From Roseibaca sp. Y0-43 (GTDB lineage Bacteria > Pseudomonadota > Alphaproteobacteria > Rhodobacterales > Rhodobacteraceae): a stretch of 64,000 bases of DNA. This document shows positions 8,607 to 18,307 of the stretch, in pieces. A model generated the notes under the pieces. That model saw nothing but the letters and a program-made list of their open reading frames with translations, was not told the DNA's origin and searched no databases. The position numbers and the translations under genes were made by a program. The stretch's first letter is position 1, and every line of letters starts with the position of its first letter. The stretch spans positions 62,001 to 126,000 of the forward strand of contig NZ_JAFMPR010000008.1 of NCBI RefSeq assembly GCF_020667835.1. Reading direction: 5' to 3'.

Positions 8607-8924
8607 TTAGCCGCGCCCTGCCCTGTCGGCAATCGTCATTTCGGGCGCATTGGCCGCCGGATGTGCAGCCCCCCAAACCGCGGCGGCATCCTTTGCCACA
8701 AGGCGCGCTTCAACCGCATCAAGCTGCGCCAAGGCGCGCTGCGGGTCGCCGGTGCGAGAGACAGCGCGCGCATAGACGCGCGCAACAGAGCCGGGCCGCC
8801 ACGGCAGCGCCGCCCGCGCCAACCATGCGCGCAATTCGGGCGGCAGGCGGTCATACTCCTGCATCGGGTTGCGCCTGCGGGTCTTCACGCGCAGGCTGGT
8901 TGTGCCACGGTTGGAGCGGGCCAT
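8607..8924 (-). CDS. DUF6525 family small protein
   Basis: The predicted 105-residue protein begins MARSNRGTTSLRVK and contains the conserved stretch YDRLPPELRAWLARAALPW, which I recognise as the Rhodobacteraceae DUF6525 family. Its function is unknown. Chosen start 8924; an in-frame start at 8948 would add 8 residues. It is the first of three consecutive minus-strand small genes and sits downstream of ppk2 on the same strand, separated by 78 bp. Confidence 0.75.
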   Translation of the reverse strand: MARSNRGTTSLRVKTRRRNPMQEYDRLPPELRAWLARAALPWRPGSVARVYARAVSRTGDPQRALAQLDAVEARLVAKDAAAVWGAAHPAANAPEMTIADRAGRG

Positions 8925-9002
8925 GCGATCCTTGCGGGTTGAAACCATCCCGCAATGTTACGCTATACTATAACCAACCGCAACCCGCCCCGCTGCACCA
9001 CC

Positions 9003-9986
9003 CTAGCCGCCCATGACATGCCCAAGCTCTGCGCCCGACAGCACCATGTGGCGCGCACGTCCCACGATCAGCGGATCGGGCTTGCGCGCGATCTCGGGGT
9101 CTTTGTCGGGGTAATCCAGCGTCGAGAGGACATGCTTCATGCATTCCAGCCGCGCGCGCTTCTTGTCCTTCGACTTGACCACCGTCCAAGGCGCATCGGC
9201 GGTGTCGGTGTAGAAGAACATCGCTTCCTTGGCCTGCGTATACTCGTCCCATTTCCCAAGGCTCGCCTTGTCGATGGGCGACAGTTTCCAGCGTTTCAGC
9301 GGGTCGGTTTCGCGCGCCTTGAAGCGGCGGCGCTGCTCGTCCGGGGTGACAGAGAACCAGAACTTGAACAGTCGAATGCCAGAGCGGACCAGCATACGCT
9401 CGAATTCCGGCGCCTGACGCATGAATTCCAGGTATTCGCTGGGCGTGCAAAAGCCCATCACCCGCTCGACCCCCGCGCGGTTATACCAAGAGCGGTCATA
9501 GAACACCATTTCGCCACTGGTCGGCAGATGTTCGACATAGCGCTGGAAATACCACTGGCCGAGCTCTTTCTCGGACGGTTTGTTGAGTGCCACGACGCGG
9601 GCGAAACGCGGGTTCAGATGCTCGTTGAACCGCTTGATCGTGCCGCCCTTGCCAGCGGCGTCGCGCCCCTCGAACAGGAAAACGAAGCGCTCGCCCGTCT
9701 CTATCGCCCATTTCTGCACCTTCAGAAGCTCGGCTTGCAGGCGGGCTTTCTCGGCCTCGTAGGGGGCGCGGGCCATCTTGTAGCGATACGGGTAGCGGTC
9801 GGATTCGAAGAATTGCCGGATCTCGTCCTGCGTCAGCGTGTCGGGATCGGGCATCCAGGCATATTTCGCGGGCGCGGTTTTCAGGCGGACGGGTTCGACC
9901 GGCTCGATCGGGGTGCCTTCTGGCAAAACGGTGGCGGCGACATCTTCCATGGGCAAGCGTCCTGTCTGATTTCCTGAATGCGCCAT
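9003..9986 (-). CDS. ppk2: Polyphosphate kinase 2
   Basis: PPK2 enzymes transfer phosphate between polyphosphate and nucleoside di- or monophosphates. The 327-residue product has a P-loop, GRDAAGKGGT, at residues 107-116, and a Walker B region, FYDRSWYNRAG, with Asp164. Both are signatures of single-domain PPK2, probably class I. A second start at 9950 (315 residues) has an AGGA ribosome site and is equally plausible; conservation begins only at about residue 40. It is divergent from the SDR gene at 10069. Nucleotide preference (GDP or ADP) cannot be read from sequence. Confidence 0.93.
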   Translation of the reverse strand: MAHSGNQTGRLPMEDVAATVLPEGTPIEPVEPVRLKTAPAKYAWMPDPDTLTQDEIRQFFESDRYPYRYKMARAPYEAEKARLQAELLKVQKWAIETGERFVFLFEGRDAAGKGGTIKRFNEHLNPRFARVVALNKPSEKELGQWYFQRYVEHLPTSGEMVFYDRSWYNRAGVERVMGFCTPSEYLEFMRQAPEFERMLVRSGIRLFKFWFSVTPDEQRRRFKARETDPLKRWKLSPIDKASLGKWDEYTQAKEAMFFYTDTADAPWTVVKSKDKKRARLECMKHVLSTLDYPDKDPEIARKPDPLIVGRARHMVLSGAELGHVMGG

Positions 9987-10068
9987 TCTACCCCGCGCTG
10001 CAAAACCTGTCCTTGACATGCCTCAATCCGGGCTTGCCTTGGGCGGCTCCGCGCCCGATATCTTGGCC

Positions 10069-10914
10069 ATGACGAAAACGCTTCTTTCCCTTGGCCATGG
10101 CTATAGCGCGCAGTCGCTGGCAGAGCGGTTGCTGCCGCTGGGCTGGCATATCATCGGAACCACGCGCAGCCCCGAGCGCGCAACCGCGCTGGAGCGCGCA
10201 GGCATTGAGCCGCTGCTCTGGCCCGCGACCACGCTGCCGCTGGAGCGGGTGACACATGTGCTAAGCTCCGTCGCGCCAGAGGATGGCGACGACCCGGTGC
10301 TGGCCGCCCATGGCCCGCAAATCGCGCGCGCCACGCATCTGGAATGGACCGGCTACCTTTCGACCACCGGGGTTTACGGCGACCATGGCGGCGCATGGGT
10401 GGATGAGGACACGGCCCTCACCCCCGGCACGGCGCGCGGCCGCGCCCGCGTCGCGGCAGAGGCCGCATGGCAAGCCACCGCGCCCACGCGGCTGCATATC
10501 TTGCGGCTGGCGGGCATTTATGGCCCCGGTCGCAGCCCGTTCGAGCGTCTGCGCGACGGCAGCGCGCAGCGTATCGTCAAACCCGGACAGGTGTTTTCGC
10601 GCATTCACCGCGACGACATCGGCGGCGCGCTTCACGCGGCGATCCAGTCGGACCAAGGCACGGCCATCTACAACCTGTGCGATGACGACCCCGCCCCGCC
10701 GCAAGACGTGATCGCCTATGCGGCAGAGCTGTTGGGCATGACCCCGCCCCCGGAAATCGCGTTCGAGGCAGCGGATTTGTCGCCCATGGCGCGCAGCTTC
10801 TATTCCGAAAGCAAACGTGTGCGCAATGACCGCATCAAGCGCGACCTACGCTGGCAGCCGCTTTATCCCGACTACCGCAGCGGGTTGCGCGCGGTGCTGG
10901 CGGCGGAAGGGTAA
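10069..10914 (+). CDS. NAD(P)-dependent epimerase/SDR-like protein (YeeZ type)
   Basis: The 281-residue protein is an extended short-chain dehydrogenase/reductase fold. It starts with a GHGYSAQSLAERL dinucleotide-binding loop (residues 9-21) in place of GxxGxxG and has the segments STTGVYGDHGGAWVDE and RLAGIYGPGRSPFERL. These match the YeeZ-like family (COG0451 relatives). The substrate is unknown. It ends 36 bp before truA, so the two could be co-transcribed. Confidence 0.82.
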   Translation: MTKTLLSLGHGYSAQSLAERLLPLGWHIIGTTRSPERATALERAGIEPLLWPATTLPLERVTHVLSSVAPEDGDDPVLAAHGPQIARATHLEWTGYLSTTGVYGDHGGAWVDEDTALTPGTARGRARVAAEAAWQATAPTRLHILRLAGIYGPGRSPFERLRDGSAQRIVKPGQVFSRIHRDDIGGALHAAIQSDQGTAIYNLCDDDPAPPQDVIAYAAELLGMTPPPEIAFEAADLSPMARSFYSESKRVRNDRIKRDLRWQPLYPDYRSGLRAVLAAEG

Positions 10915-10950
10915 TTGCATCTGTCGCCGCGCGGCGCTAAGCCCCTCGCC

Positions 10951-11718
10951 ATGCCGCGATATGCCCTGAAAATCGAATATGACGGCCGCCCCTTTTGCGG
11001 ATGGCAGCGGCAGCGCGACCTGCCTTCGGTGCAGGGCGCGATAGAGGACGCGCTGGCATGGCTGGAACCCGATCTGCCGTCGATTGCCGCCGCGGGCCGC
11101 ACCGATACGGGCGTGCACGCCACCGGCCAAGTGGCCCATTGCGACATGGCCCGCGATTGGGACGCCTTTCGCCTGATGGAGGCGCTGAACCACCATCTGA
11201 AACCGCTGCCCGTGGCGATCCTGGCCTGTGCGCAGGTCACAGAGGATTTTCACGCCCGGTTCTCGGCGCTGGAGCGGCGCTATACTTTTCGCCTGCTTGC
11301 GCGGCGCGCGCCGCCCGCGCTGGATGCGGGCTTTGTCTGGCATATCCGCCACGCGCTGGATGTGGGTGCCATGCGCGCGGGCGCGGCGCATCTGATCGGG
11401 CAGCATGATTTCACCACCTTCCGCGCCAGCCAATGCCAGGCGCTGTCGCCCGTCAAAACGCTTGATGCGGTAGAGATAGAGGCGCGCGATGTGCCCGGCG
11501 GGGTGGAATACCGCTTTCACCTGCGCGCGCGGTCCTTCCTGCACAACCAGGTTCGCAGCATCGTCGGCACATTGGAACGGGTGGGCGCGGGCGCTTGGGC
11601 CCCCGATGACGTGAAAGCGGCGCTGGAGGCACGCGACCGCGCGGCCTGTGGCCCGGTCAGCCCGCCAGACGGCTTGTGCCTGACCGGGGTGGGCTATCCG
11701 GATGACCCGTTCCTGTAA
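10951..11718 (+). CDS. truA: tRNA pseudouridine(38-40) synthase TruA
   Basis: TruA isomerises uridines 38-40 in tRNA anticodon arms. The 255-residue length is normal. The catalytic motif [11 protein letters not shown] carries Asp52, and the C-terminal [17 protein letters not shown] stretch is highly conserved. The start [12 protein letters not shown] is the expected family beginning. It is followed by a hairpin/repeat element at 11732-11780. Confidence 0.95.
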   Translation: MPRYALKIEYDGRPFCGWQRQRDLPSVQGAIEDALAWLEPDLPSIAAAGRTDTGVHATGQVAHCDMARDWDAFRLMEALNHHLKPLPVAILACAQVTEDFHARFSALERRYTFRLLARRAPPALDAGFVWHIRHALDVGAMRAGAAHLIGQHDFTTFRASQCQALSPVKTLDAVEIEARDVPGGVEYRFHLRARSFLHNQVRSIVGTLERVGAGAWAPDDVKAALEARDRAACGPVSPPDGLCLTGVGYPDDPFL

Positions 11719-11731
11719 GGCCTTGGGACAG

Positions 11732-11780
11732 GCGGGGGCTGTCTGCCCCCGCACCCCCGAGGATATTTTTGCAAGGATGA
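11732..11780 (+). repeat. Hairpin plus GAGGATATTT intergenic repeat element, copy 1
   Basis: A perfect 8-bp stem GCGGGGGC / GCCCCCGC with loop TGTCT (11732-11752) is followed by ACCCCCGAGGATATTT and GCAAGGATGA. The same architecture, including an identical TGTCT loop, recurs at 21424-21499. Here it lies between the 3' ends of truA and the convergent DUF1330 gene, so it could act as a terminator for one or both strands. Confidence 0.7.
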
Positions 11781-11784
11781 AGGA

Positions 11785-12072
11785 TCAGTCGATCTCTTCG
11801 ACGACGACCAGCTCGCGCGTGGCGGCATCCTTGGCGAAGCTCAGCGCTTCCTGATAGGCGGGAGAGTTGTAGCACGCGACCGCGGCTTCGACCGAGGGAA
11901 AGCGCGCGACCACGTTGCGGGGGTGGCCCTGCCCTTCAAGCTGGACCGCGCGGCCCGCACGCGCGAGGAAGACGCCGCCGTGATCGGCAATCGCCTTGGT
12001 CGCGCGGCTGGCATATTGGCCATAGGCGTCGGGGTCGGTGACGGTGACGTGGGCGATCCAGAGAGCGCTCAT
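11785..12072 (-). CDS. DUF1330 family protein
   Basis: The 95-residue protein has the DUF1330 ferredoxin-like (dimeric alpha-beta barrel) pattern: [17 protein letters not shown] near the start, then GGVFLARAG, and [26 protein letters not shown]. The family's function is poorly known. Its ATG overlaps the alaS stop by 4 bp (ATGA), so it is the second gene of an alaS-DUF1330 unit. Confidence 0.88.
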   Translation of the reverse strand: MSALWIAHVTVTDPDAYGQYASRATKAIADHGGVFLARAGRAVQLEGQGHPRNVVARFPSVEAAVACYNSPAYQEALSFAKDAATRELVVVEEID

Positions 12073-14726
12073 GCGGATACTCCTGCCAGATGGTTGGTTG
12101 CGGCTTTCAGCGCGGCCTCTGCCCCGGCGATGTCGGCCCCGCCGCCCTGCGCCATGTCGGGACGGCCGCCGCCGCCCTTGCCGCCCAGTTCGGTGACGGC
12201 GGCGCGCACAAGGTCCACCGCCGAGATACGGTCGGTCAGGTCTGACGTTACGCCTGCGGCGACGGCGGGCTTCGCGCCCGTATCGGCAATCAGCACCACG
12301 ACACCGCTGCCCAGCTTGTCTTTCATCGCGTCGATCAGCGCGGGCAGATCCTTGCCGCTGACGCCCTGCATGACGCGGGCGATCAGCTTGATGCCACCCA
12401 CGTCTTGCGGCGCATCCTCTGCCGTGCTGCCGCCCATGGCGATCTGGCGCTTGAGTTGCGCGATCTCGTTTTGCAGCGCGCGGCGTTCGTCCATGAGCGC
12501 GCGCACGCGGGCGGGCACATCGGCGGCGGGCGCCTTGAGCGCAAGCGCGGCATCGGCCAGACGCTGGTCCTGCGCGCGCAGGTAATCGAGGGCGGCCTGA
12601 CCGCTGAGCGCTTCGACCCGGCGCACACCGGCAGAGCTGGCACTGTCGCCCAGCACCACGAAAGCGCCGATATCGCCCGTGCGCGCCACATGCGTGCCGC
12701 CGCACAGTTCGAGCGAATAGGTGTCGCCCTCGGCACCCTTGCCAGAGCCGATAAGCGTGCCCATCGAGACAACACGCACCTCTTCGCCGTATTTCTCGCC
12801 AAAGAGCGCCTGCGCGCCCAAGGCGCGCGCGTCATCGGGCGTCATGATGCGGGTTTCGACCGCGCCGTTCTGGCGGATGAAGGCGTTCACCTCTGCCTCT
12901 ACCGCCGCGATCTGCGCGGGGTCCAGCGCCGCGCCATGGCTGAAATCGAAGCGCAGCCGGTCGGGCGCATTGAGCGAGCCGCGCTGTGCGACATGGTCGC
13001 CAAGCGCGCGGCGCAGCGCCTCGTGCAGCAGGTGCGTGGCCGAGTGGTTGGCGCGGATGGCGCTGCGGCGGGAATGGTCAACCTCCAGCTTGGCGGGCTG
13101 GCCCTTGGCGATATGCCCCTCCGTCACCTCTGCCACATGGATATGCAGGCCTGCGGCCTTGCGCGTGTCGGTCACGCGGGCCAAGCCGGTCGCGGTGCGG
13201 ATCAGGCCGGTATCACCCACCTGACCGCCGGATTCGGCATAAAACGGCGTCTGGTTGGTGATGATCTGGACCTGCCCCTCGGCGCGGTCGGCTTCCGCGC
13301 CTTCCGCGACCAGCGCAAGGATCTGGCCCTCTGCCGTTTCGGATTTGTAGCCCAAGAACTCTGTCGCACCTGCGCGATCGGCAATGTCGAACCAGATCGA
13401 GGCATCGGCAGCCTCGCCCGACCCCGCCCAAGCGGCGCGCGCGCGGGCCTTTTGTTCGGCCATGGCGGCGTCGAAGCCCGCCACATCGACCTTGCGGCCG
13501 CGTTCGCGCAGGGCATCTTGCGTCAGGTCCAGCGGGAAGCCGAAGGTGTCATACAGCTTGAAGGCCGTGGCGCCGGGCAGATCGGCGTCGTCCGACAGGT
13601 CAGTCAGCTCGGCATCGAGCAGTTTCAACCCGCGATCGAGCGTCTGGCGGAAGCGGGTTTCCTCGGCGCGCAGGGTTTCGGTAATCAGCGCCTGCGCCTC
13701 GCGCAATTCGGTGAAATGGCCGCCCATCTGCGTGACCAGCGCGGGCACGAGGCGGTGCATGACCGGGTCTTGCGCGCCCAGCATATGCGCGTGGCGCATG
13801 GCGCGGCGCATGATGCGGCGCAGGACATAGCCGCGCCCGTCATTCGAGGGCAACACACCGTCGGCGATCAGGAAGGACGTCGCGCGCAGGTGGTCGGCGA
13901 TCACGCGGTGATGGGTCTTGCCGGGGCCGTCCGGGTCGGAATTGGTGACATGCGCCGAGGCTTCGATCAGCGCGCGCATCAGGTCGGTGTCGTAATTGTC
14001 GTGTTTGCCTTGCAACAGCGCGCCGATACGCTCCAGCCCCATGCCGGTGTCGATGGACTGGCGCGGCAATTCGGTCATGGACCCGTCGTCATGCTGTTCG
14101 TTCTGCATGAAGACGAGGTTCCAGATCTCGATGAAGCGGTCGCCATCTTCTTCGGGCGATCCGGGAGGGCCGCCCCAGATTTCGGGGCCATGGTCGAAGA
14201 AAATCTCGGTGCAGGGGCCGCAGGGGCCGGTCGGGCCCATGCGCCAGAAATTGTCATCGGTCGGGATGCGGATGATGCGGTCATCCGACAGGCCCGCGAC
14301 CTTTTTCCAGATGTCTGCCGCTTCATCATCCGTGTGGTAAACGGTGACGAGCAGACGGTCCTTGGGGATGTCGAAATCCTTGGTCAACAATTCCCAGGCG
14401 AAGGGGATCGCGTCGGATTTGAAGTAATCGCCGAAGCTGAAATTCCCCAGCATTTCGAAGAAGGTATGGTGGCGCGCAGTATAGCCGACATTATCAAGGT
14501 CGTTATGCTTGCCACCTGCGCGCACGCATTTCTGCGAGGTCGTCGCGCGGTTGTAATCGCGGTGTTCCAGCCCGGTGAACAGGTTCTTGAACTGCACCAT
14601 GCCCGAATTGGTGAACATCAGCGTCGGGTCATTGCGCGGCACAAGGGGCGAGCTGTCGACGACCTGGTGCCCGTTGCGGGCGAAAAAGTCGAGGAATGTC
14701 GAGCGGATGTCGTTCAGGCTGGGCAT
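12069..14726 (-). CDS. alaS: Alanyl-tRNA synthetase
   Basis: AlaS charges tRNA-Ala and edits misacylated Ser/Gly. The 885-residue protein shows the full bacterial layout: class II catalytic core from residue 1 (start [20 protein letters not shown]), editing domain with the zinc-binding motifs HSATHLLH and [13 protein letters not shown], and a C-terminal C-Ala domain ending in the Gly-rich [16 protein letters not shown] segment. The ATG at 14726 is set by the conserved N-terminus; an upstream in-frame start would add 24 unrelated residues. DUF1330 overlaps its stop. Confidence 0.97.
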   Translation of the reverse strand: MPSLNDIRSTFLDFFARNGHQVVDSSPLVPRNDPTLMFTNSGMVQFKNLFTGLEHRDYNRATTSQKCVRAGGKHNDLDNVGYTARHHTFFEMLGNFSFGDYFKSDAIPFAWELLTKDFDIPKDRLLVTVYHTDDEAADIWKKVAGLSDDRIIRIPTDDNFWRMGPTGPCGPCTEIFFDHGPEIWGGPPGSPEEDGDRFIEIWNLVFMQNEQHDDGSMTELPRQSIDTGMGLERIGALLQGKHDNYDTDLMRALIEASAHVTNSDPDGPGKTHHRVIADHLRATSFLIADGVLPSNDGRGYVLRRIMRRAMRHAHMLGAQDPVMHRLVPALVTQMGGHFTELREAQALITETLRAEETRFRQTLDRGLKLLDAELTDLSDDADLPGATAFKLYDTFGFPLDLTQDALRERGRKVDVAGFDAAMAEQKARARAAWAGSGEAADASIWFDIADRAGATEFLGYKSETAEGQILALVAEGAEADRAEGQVQIITNQTPFYAESGGQVGDTGLIRTATGLARVTDTRKAAGLHIHVAEVTEGHIAKGQPAKLEVDHSRRSAIRANHSATHLLHEALRRALGDHVAQRGSLNAPDRLRFDFSHGAALDPAQIAAVEAEVNAFIRQNGAVETRIMTPDDARALGAQALFGEKYGEEVRVVSMGTLIGSGKGAEGDTYSLELCGGTHVARTGDIGAFVVLGDSASSAGVRRVEALSGQAALDYLRAQDQRLADAALALKAPAADVPARVRALMDERRALQNEIAQLKRQIAMGGSTAEDAPQDVGGIKLIARVMQGVSGKDLPALIDAMKDKLGSGVVVLIADTGAKPAVAAGVTSDLTDRISAVDLVRAAVTELGGKGGGGRPDMAQGGGADIAGAEAALKAATNHLAGVSA

Positions 14727-14776
14727 GTCACACTCCGGGCGCTTGCGCGTGCTAATCTGATGGCACGGTTTAGCCC

Positions 14777-14808
14777 TCGGCGCGGGGGCTGTCCACACCC
14801 CGCGCCGA
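14777..14808 (-). terminator. Hairpin downstream of recA
   Basis: An 11-bp perfect stem (TCGGCGCGGGG / CCCCGCGCCGA) with a 10-base loop lies 19 bp beyond the recA stop and 50 bp ahead of the alaS start, both minus strand. No clear U-tract follows in the minus-strand transcript, so efficiency as an intrinsic terminator is uncertain. Confidence 0.55.
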
Positions 14809-14826
14809 AATCATGTGACCGGACGG

Positions 14827-15894
14827 TTAGTCCTCTGTCAGGTCGGGATCGTTTTCCGACATGGCGAAATCCAGCCCATGGGCGGCGCGGATTTTATCCT
14901 CGATCTCTATCGCGCGCTGAGGGTTTTCACGCAGGAAGGTTTTCGCGTTCTCGCGCCCCTGCCCGATGCGTTCGTCGCCATAGGAATACCACGCGCCCGA
15001 TTTCTCGACCACGCCGGCCTTGACGCCCAAGTCCAGCAATTCGCCGGTTTTCGAGATGCCTTCGCCATACATGATGTCGAATTCCACCTGCTTGAAGGGC
15101 GGCGCGACCTTGTTCTTAACCACCTTCACGCGGGTCTGGTTGCCGACAACCTCGTCGCGATCCTTGATCGAGCCGATGCGGCGAATGTCCAGACGCACGG
15201 AGGAGTAGAATTTCAACGCGTTGCCCCCGGTCGTGGTTTCGGGGCTGCCGAACATGACGCCGATCTTCATGCGGATCTGGTTGATGAAGATCACCATGCA
15301 GTTCGAGCGGCTGATGGACCCTGTCAGCTTGCGCATGGCCTGAGACATAAGGCGGGCATGGACGCCGACAGAGCTGTCGCCCATATCGCCCTCAAGCTCC
15401 GACTTGGGCGTCAGCGCCGCGACCGAATCGACCACCACCAGCGACACCGCGCCAGAGCGCACCAGCGTGTCGACGATTTCCAGCGCCTGTTCGCCCGTGT
15501 CGGGCTGCGAGATGAGCAATTCATCCAGATCGACGCCCAGTTTCTTGGCGTAATGCGGGTCGAGCGCGTGTTCGGCATCGACAAAGGCGCAGACGCCGCC
15601 CTTTTTCTGCTCTTCGGCGACCACATGCAGCGTCAGCGTGGTCTTGCCCGAGGATTCCGGCCCGTAAATCTCGATGATGCGGCCCTTGGGCAGGCCGCCG
15701 ATGCCCAGCGCGATGTCCAGACCCAGCGAGCCAGTCGAGGTCGCCTCTATATCCTTGAAGGGGTTGTCGCCCCCCAGCTTCATGATCGAACCCTTGCCGA
15801 ACTGACGCTCAATCTGCGCCAGCGCCGAGTCGAGTGCTTTCTGTTTTTCCGCCGTCTTCTTGTCGGTCATGTTCAGCAGGTCCGCTACAGCCAT
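14827..15894 (-). CDS. recA: Recombinase RecA
   Basis: RecA forms ATP-dependent filaments on single-stranded DNA for homologous recombination and triggers LexA self-cleavage. The 355-residue protein has the Walker [10 protein letters not shown] at residues 78-86, the loop region [20 protein letters not shown], and [14 protein letters not shown]. The start MAVADLLN follows an open stretch that resembles no RecA. An alphaproteobacterial SOS box lies 50 bp upstream. It is well separated from its neighbours and probably monocistronic. Confidence 0.97.
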   Translation of the reverse strand: MAVADLLNMTDKKTAEKQKALDSALAQIERQFGKGSIMKLGGDNPFKDIEATSTGSLGLDIALGIGGLPKGRIIEIYGPESSGKTTLTLHVVAEEQKKGGVCAFVDAEHALDPHYAKKLGVDLDELLISQPDTGEQALEIVDTLVRSGAVSLVVVDSVAALTPKSELEGDMGDSSVGVHARLMSQAMRKLTGSISRSNCMVIFINQIRMKIGVMFGSPETTTGGNALKFYSSVRLDIRRIGSIKDRDEVVGNQTRVKVVKNKVAPPFKQVEFDIMYGEGISKTGELLDLGVKAGVVEKSGAWYSYGDERIGQGRENAKTFLRENPQRAIEIEDKIRAAHGLDFAMSENDPDLTED

Positions 15895-15943
15895 TCTTTC
15901 GCCCCTTATTTCACAGCGTGCCGGTTGCGGCAATCGCGTGTTT

Positions 15944-15958
15944 GTTCCTGACATGTTC
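15944..15958 (-). promoter_or_regulatory. LexA/SOS box of recA (GAAC-N7-GAAC)
   Basis: Read on the minus strand the site is GAACATGTCAGGAAC, an exact match to the alphaproteobacterial LexA operator GAAC-N7-GAAC. Its near edge is 50 bp upstream of the recA ATG, where it would overlap the promoter. Confidence 0.85.
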
Positions 15959-16160
15959 TACACGATCAAAAAGCACAAAGCGAGAACTTTATGATTAGAG
16001 ATCCCGGCCAGATTGCGACAAAGCGGTTAATAAAGTCTTGCCGCCAAAGCTTTGCACGAAATGCAAAGCGGGCATTCCGGATTTGCCGTGGTAAGGGCAG
16101 CCACCCTGACCTAACTTGATCGCAAGGGAGGCGTATCGCCTTTTGGAAAGGACTGACCCC

Positions 16161-16373
16161 ATGGCAAGTGTAACGACTGACATTCTTGTATCCGGCGCAA
16201 CCGAGTCGCTGATGGACAAGCTGACCCGCGTGCTGGAAAGCATGGCGCAGCTGTCGCCGACCTACCGCCGGGTAGAGCAGTTGAGCGCGACCTCTGACGC
16301 GGAGCTGCGCGCGCAAGGCCTGACCCGTCAGGACGCGGTTGAACAAATCTTCGGCGGGCGTTTTTACGCCTGA
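16161..16373 (+). CDS. Small conserved protein, DUF1127-like C-terminal pattern
   Basis: This 70-residue protein is preceded by a clear AAAGGA ribosome site. Its C-terminal half (LSATSDAELRAQGLTRQDA) has the 'L-SD-EL--rGL-R-di' helix pattern seen in DUF1127/YjiS-like proteins of Rhodobacteraceae. The N-terminal half is a short helix. DUF1127 proteins have been linked to RNA metabolism and stress in other alphaproteobacteria; whether that applies here is unknown. It stands alone between recA and psuK. Confidence 0.65.
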   Translation: MASVTTDILVSGATESLMDKLTRVLESMAQLSPTYRRVEQLSATSDAELRAQGLTRQDAVEQIFGGRFYA

Positions 16374-16457
16374 TCGCAACCGGGTGGCGCGCCGGGGTCC
16401 GGTCCGGCGTGCCGCGGTGGCTTGCCAAGGGGCCGGGTTTGGACCATCACCTTGGCC

Positions 16458-17351
16458 ATGACAGCTTCAACAGACATTCTTTGCATCGGCGCGGCGCTGT
16501 GGGACATCATCGGTCGCACGCCCGCCCCGATGCGCGTGGGCTCTGACGTGGCGGGCCGGATCGCGCGCATTCCCGGCGGCGTTGCGCTGAATATCGCCAT
16601 GGCGTTGGTGCGCGCGGGCGCACACCCACAGGTGCTGGCCGCGATTGGCCAAGACCCGGCGGGCGATGCGCTGGTGGCCGAGATGAGCGCGCGCGGCGTG
16701 GGTTGCGCCCATGTCTACCGCGCGCCCGACCTGCCCACCGATACCTATATGGCGATCGAGGGCGCGGGCGGGCTGATCGCGGCGATTGCCGATGTGCATT
16801 CGCTGGAGATGGCCGGGGCCAAGATCTTGGCCCCGCTGCGTGATGGGCGGTTGGCAAGTGACGCAAGCCCTTGGCAGGGCATGATCGCGCTCGATGGCAA
16901 CCTGACGGTTTCGCTACTGGCCGAAATCGCAAGCGCGCCCGCTTTCGCGGCGGCGGATCTGCGGGTGGCCCCGGCCTCTCCGGGCAAGGGGGAGCGACTG
17001 CTGCCACTGATCGCGCGGCCCGGAACGGTGTTTTACGTCAATCTTGAAGAGGCCGGCCTGCTTTGCGGCACCGAATTCGCCAAGTCCGCCGATGCCGCAC
17101 GCGGGCTTTTGGCACGCGGGGCGCAGCGTGTGCTGGTCACGGATGGCGCGCGCGACACCACGGATGCCAGTGCCGACACGCTTCTGACCCTTGCGCCCCC
17201 GCAGGTGCAGGCGGTGCGCGTGACCGGCGCGGGCGACACGTTCATGGCCGCGCATATGGCGGCAGAGGCGCGCGGCATGGCGCGCCAAGACGCGCTGGCC
17301 CATGCGCTGCGCACCGCCGCCGCCTATGTGGCGGGTGGTCCGGAACATTAA
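16458..17351 (+). CDS. psuK: PfkB-family kinase, probable pseudouridine kinase
   Basis: The 297-residue ribokinase-fold protein has the N-terminal GxGD-like segment CIGAALWDIIGR, the glycine-rich PGGVALNIAMALVRAG, and the C-terminal catalytic motif VTGAGDTFMAAH. On fold alone it is a generic PfkB sugar kinase. The pseudouridine assignment rests on the psuG gene 10 bp downstream: PsuK phosphorylates pseudouridine and PsuG cleaves the product. The start at 16458 follows a weak ribosome site. Confidence 0.85.
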   Translation: MTASTDILCIGAALWDIIGRTPAPMRVGSDVAGRIARIPGGVALNIAMALVRAGAHPQVLAAIGQDPAGDALVAEMSARGVGCAHVYRAPDLPTDTYMAIEGAGGLIAAIADVHSLEMAGAKILAPLRDGRLASDASPWQGMIALDGNLTVSLLAEIASAPAFAAADLRVAPASPGKGERLLPLIARPGTVFYVNLEEAGLLCGTEFAKSADAARGLLARGAQRVLVTDGARDTTDASADTLLTLAPPQVQAVRVTGAGDTFMAAHMAAEARGMARQDALAHALRTAAAYVAGGPEH

Positions 17352-17361
17352 AGGATTCCAG

Positions 17362-18288
17362 ATGCTTGAGATGCGTTATTCAACCGAAGTGGCCAAGGCG
17401 CGCGACGCAGGCGCGCCGATTGTGGCACTGGAATCGACCATCATCACCCATGGCATGCCCTACCCGCAGAACCTGGCCATGGCGCAGCAGGTCGAAGATG
17501 ACATTCGCCAAGCCGGGGCCACGCCTGCGACCATCGCGGTGCTAGGCGGCACCATCCATATCGGGTTGGAGCCCGCAGAGCTGGAAAGGCTGGCCCAGAC
17601 GAAAGGCGCGCTGAAGCTAAGCCGCGCCGATCTGGCGGTGGCACTGGCCATGGGGGCCACCGGCGCGACCACGGTTGCCGCAACCATGATCTGTGCCGCG
17701 CGTGCAGGCATCGCGGTCTTTGCCACGGGCGGCATTGGCGGCGTGCACCGGGGGGCCGAGCTGAGCTTCGACATTTCCGCCGATTTGCAAGAGCTTGCGC
17801 AAAGCCCTGTCACCGTGGTTGCGGCGGGGGCCAAGGCCATTCTGGACCTGCCCAAGACACTGGAAGTGCTGGAAACGCTGGGCGTGCCGGTTATCGCTTA
17901 TGGCCAAAGCGGCTTTCCGGCCTTCTGGTCGCGCGAGAGTGGCTTGCCCGCCCCGTTGCGGATGGATGACGTCGCAGACATCGCCCGCGCGCACCTGATG
18001 CGCGCGGCGCTTGGCCTGCCCGGCGGGCAATTGGTGGCCAACCCCATCCCAGAGGCCGATGAAATCCCGCGCGCGGTGATCGACGGCTGGATCGCGCAGG
18101 CGCTGGAGGATTGCGCGGGCGTCGCCGCCAAAGAGGTCACGCCCCGCCTGCTGGCCCGCATATACGAGCTGAGCGGCGGCGCGTCGCTGACCGCCAATAT
18201 CGCGCTGGTGCGCAACAATGCGCGGCTGGGTGCCCAGATTGCCCGCGCGCTTGTATCGCAAGCCGCGCAGCCCCATATCGGCGGCTAA
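17362..18288 (+). CDS. psuG: Pseudouridine-5'-phosphate glycosidase
   Basis: PsuG cleaves the C-C glycosidic bond of pseudouridine 5'-phosphate, giving uracil and ribose 5-phosphate. The 308-residue protein is a full-length indigoidine synthase A-like/PsuG family member. Visible signatures are VALESTIITHGMPYPQNL, TIHIGLEPAELERLA, KLSRADLAVALA and FATGGIGGVHRGAE. An AAAGGA ribosome site precedes the start. Together with psuK it forms a pathway for recycling pseudouridine released by RNA turnover. Confidence 0.95.
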   Translation: MLEMRYSTEVAKARDAGAPIVALESTIITHGMPYPQNLAMAQQVEDDIRQAGATPATIAVLGGTIHIGLEPAELERLAQTKGALKLSRADLAVALAMGATGATTVAATMICAARAGIAVFATGGIGGVHRGAELSFDISADLQELAQSPVTVVAAGAKAILDLPKTLEVLETLGVPVIAYGQSGFPAFWSRESGLPAPLRMDDVADIARAHLMRAALGLPGGQLVANPIPEADEIPRAVIDGWIAQALEDCAGVAAKEVTPRLLARIYELSGGASLTANIALVRNNARLGAQIARALVSQAAQPHIGG

Positions 18289-18307
18289 GACACAGGCAGG
18301 ACAGGGC

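Noticed and set aside
12405-15023. An 872-codon open frame on the plus strand opposite alaS, and a similar 893-codon frame opposite the 5.5-8.2 kb genes
   Set aside because: Both are mirror images of real genes in very GC-rich DNA. The translations are rich in Arg, His and Gln, with no domain, signal or ribosome site, whereas alaS, the cytochrome genes and the AI-2E gene have clear families.
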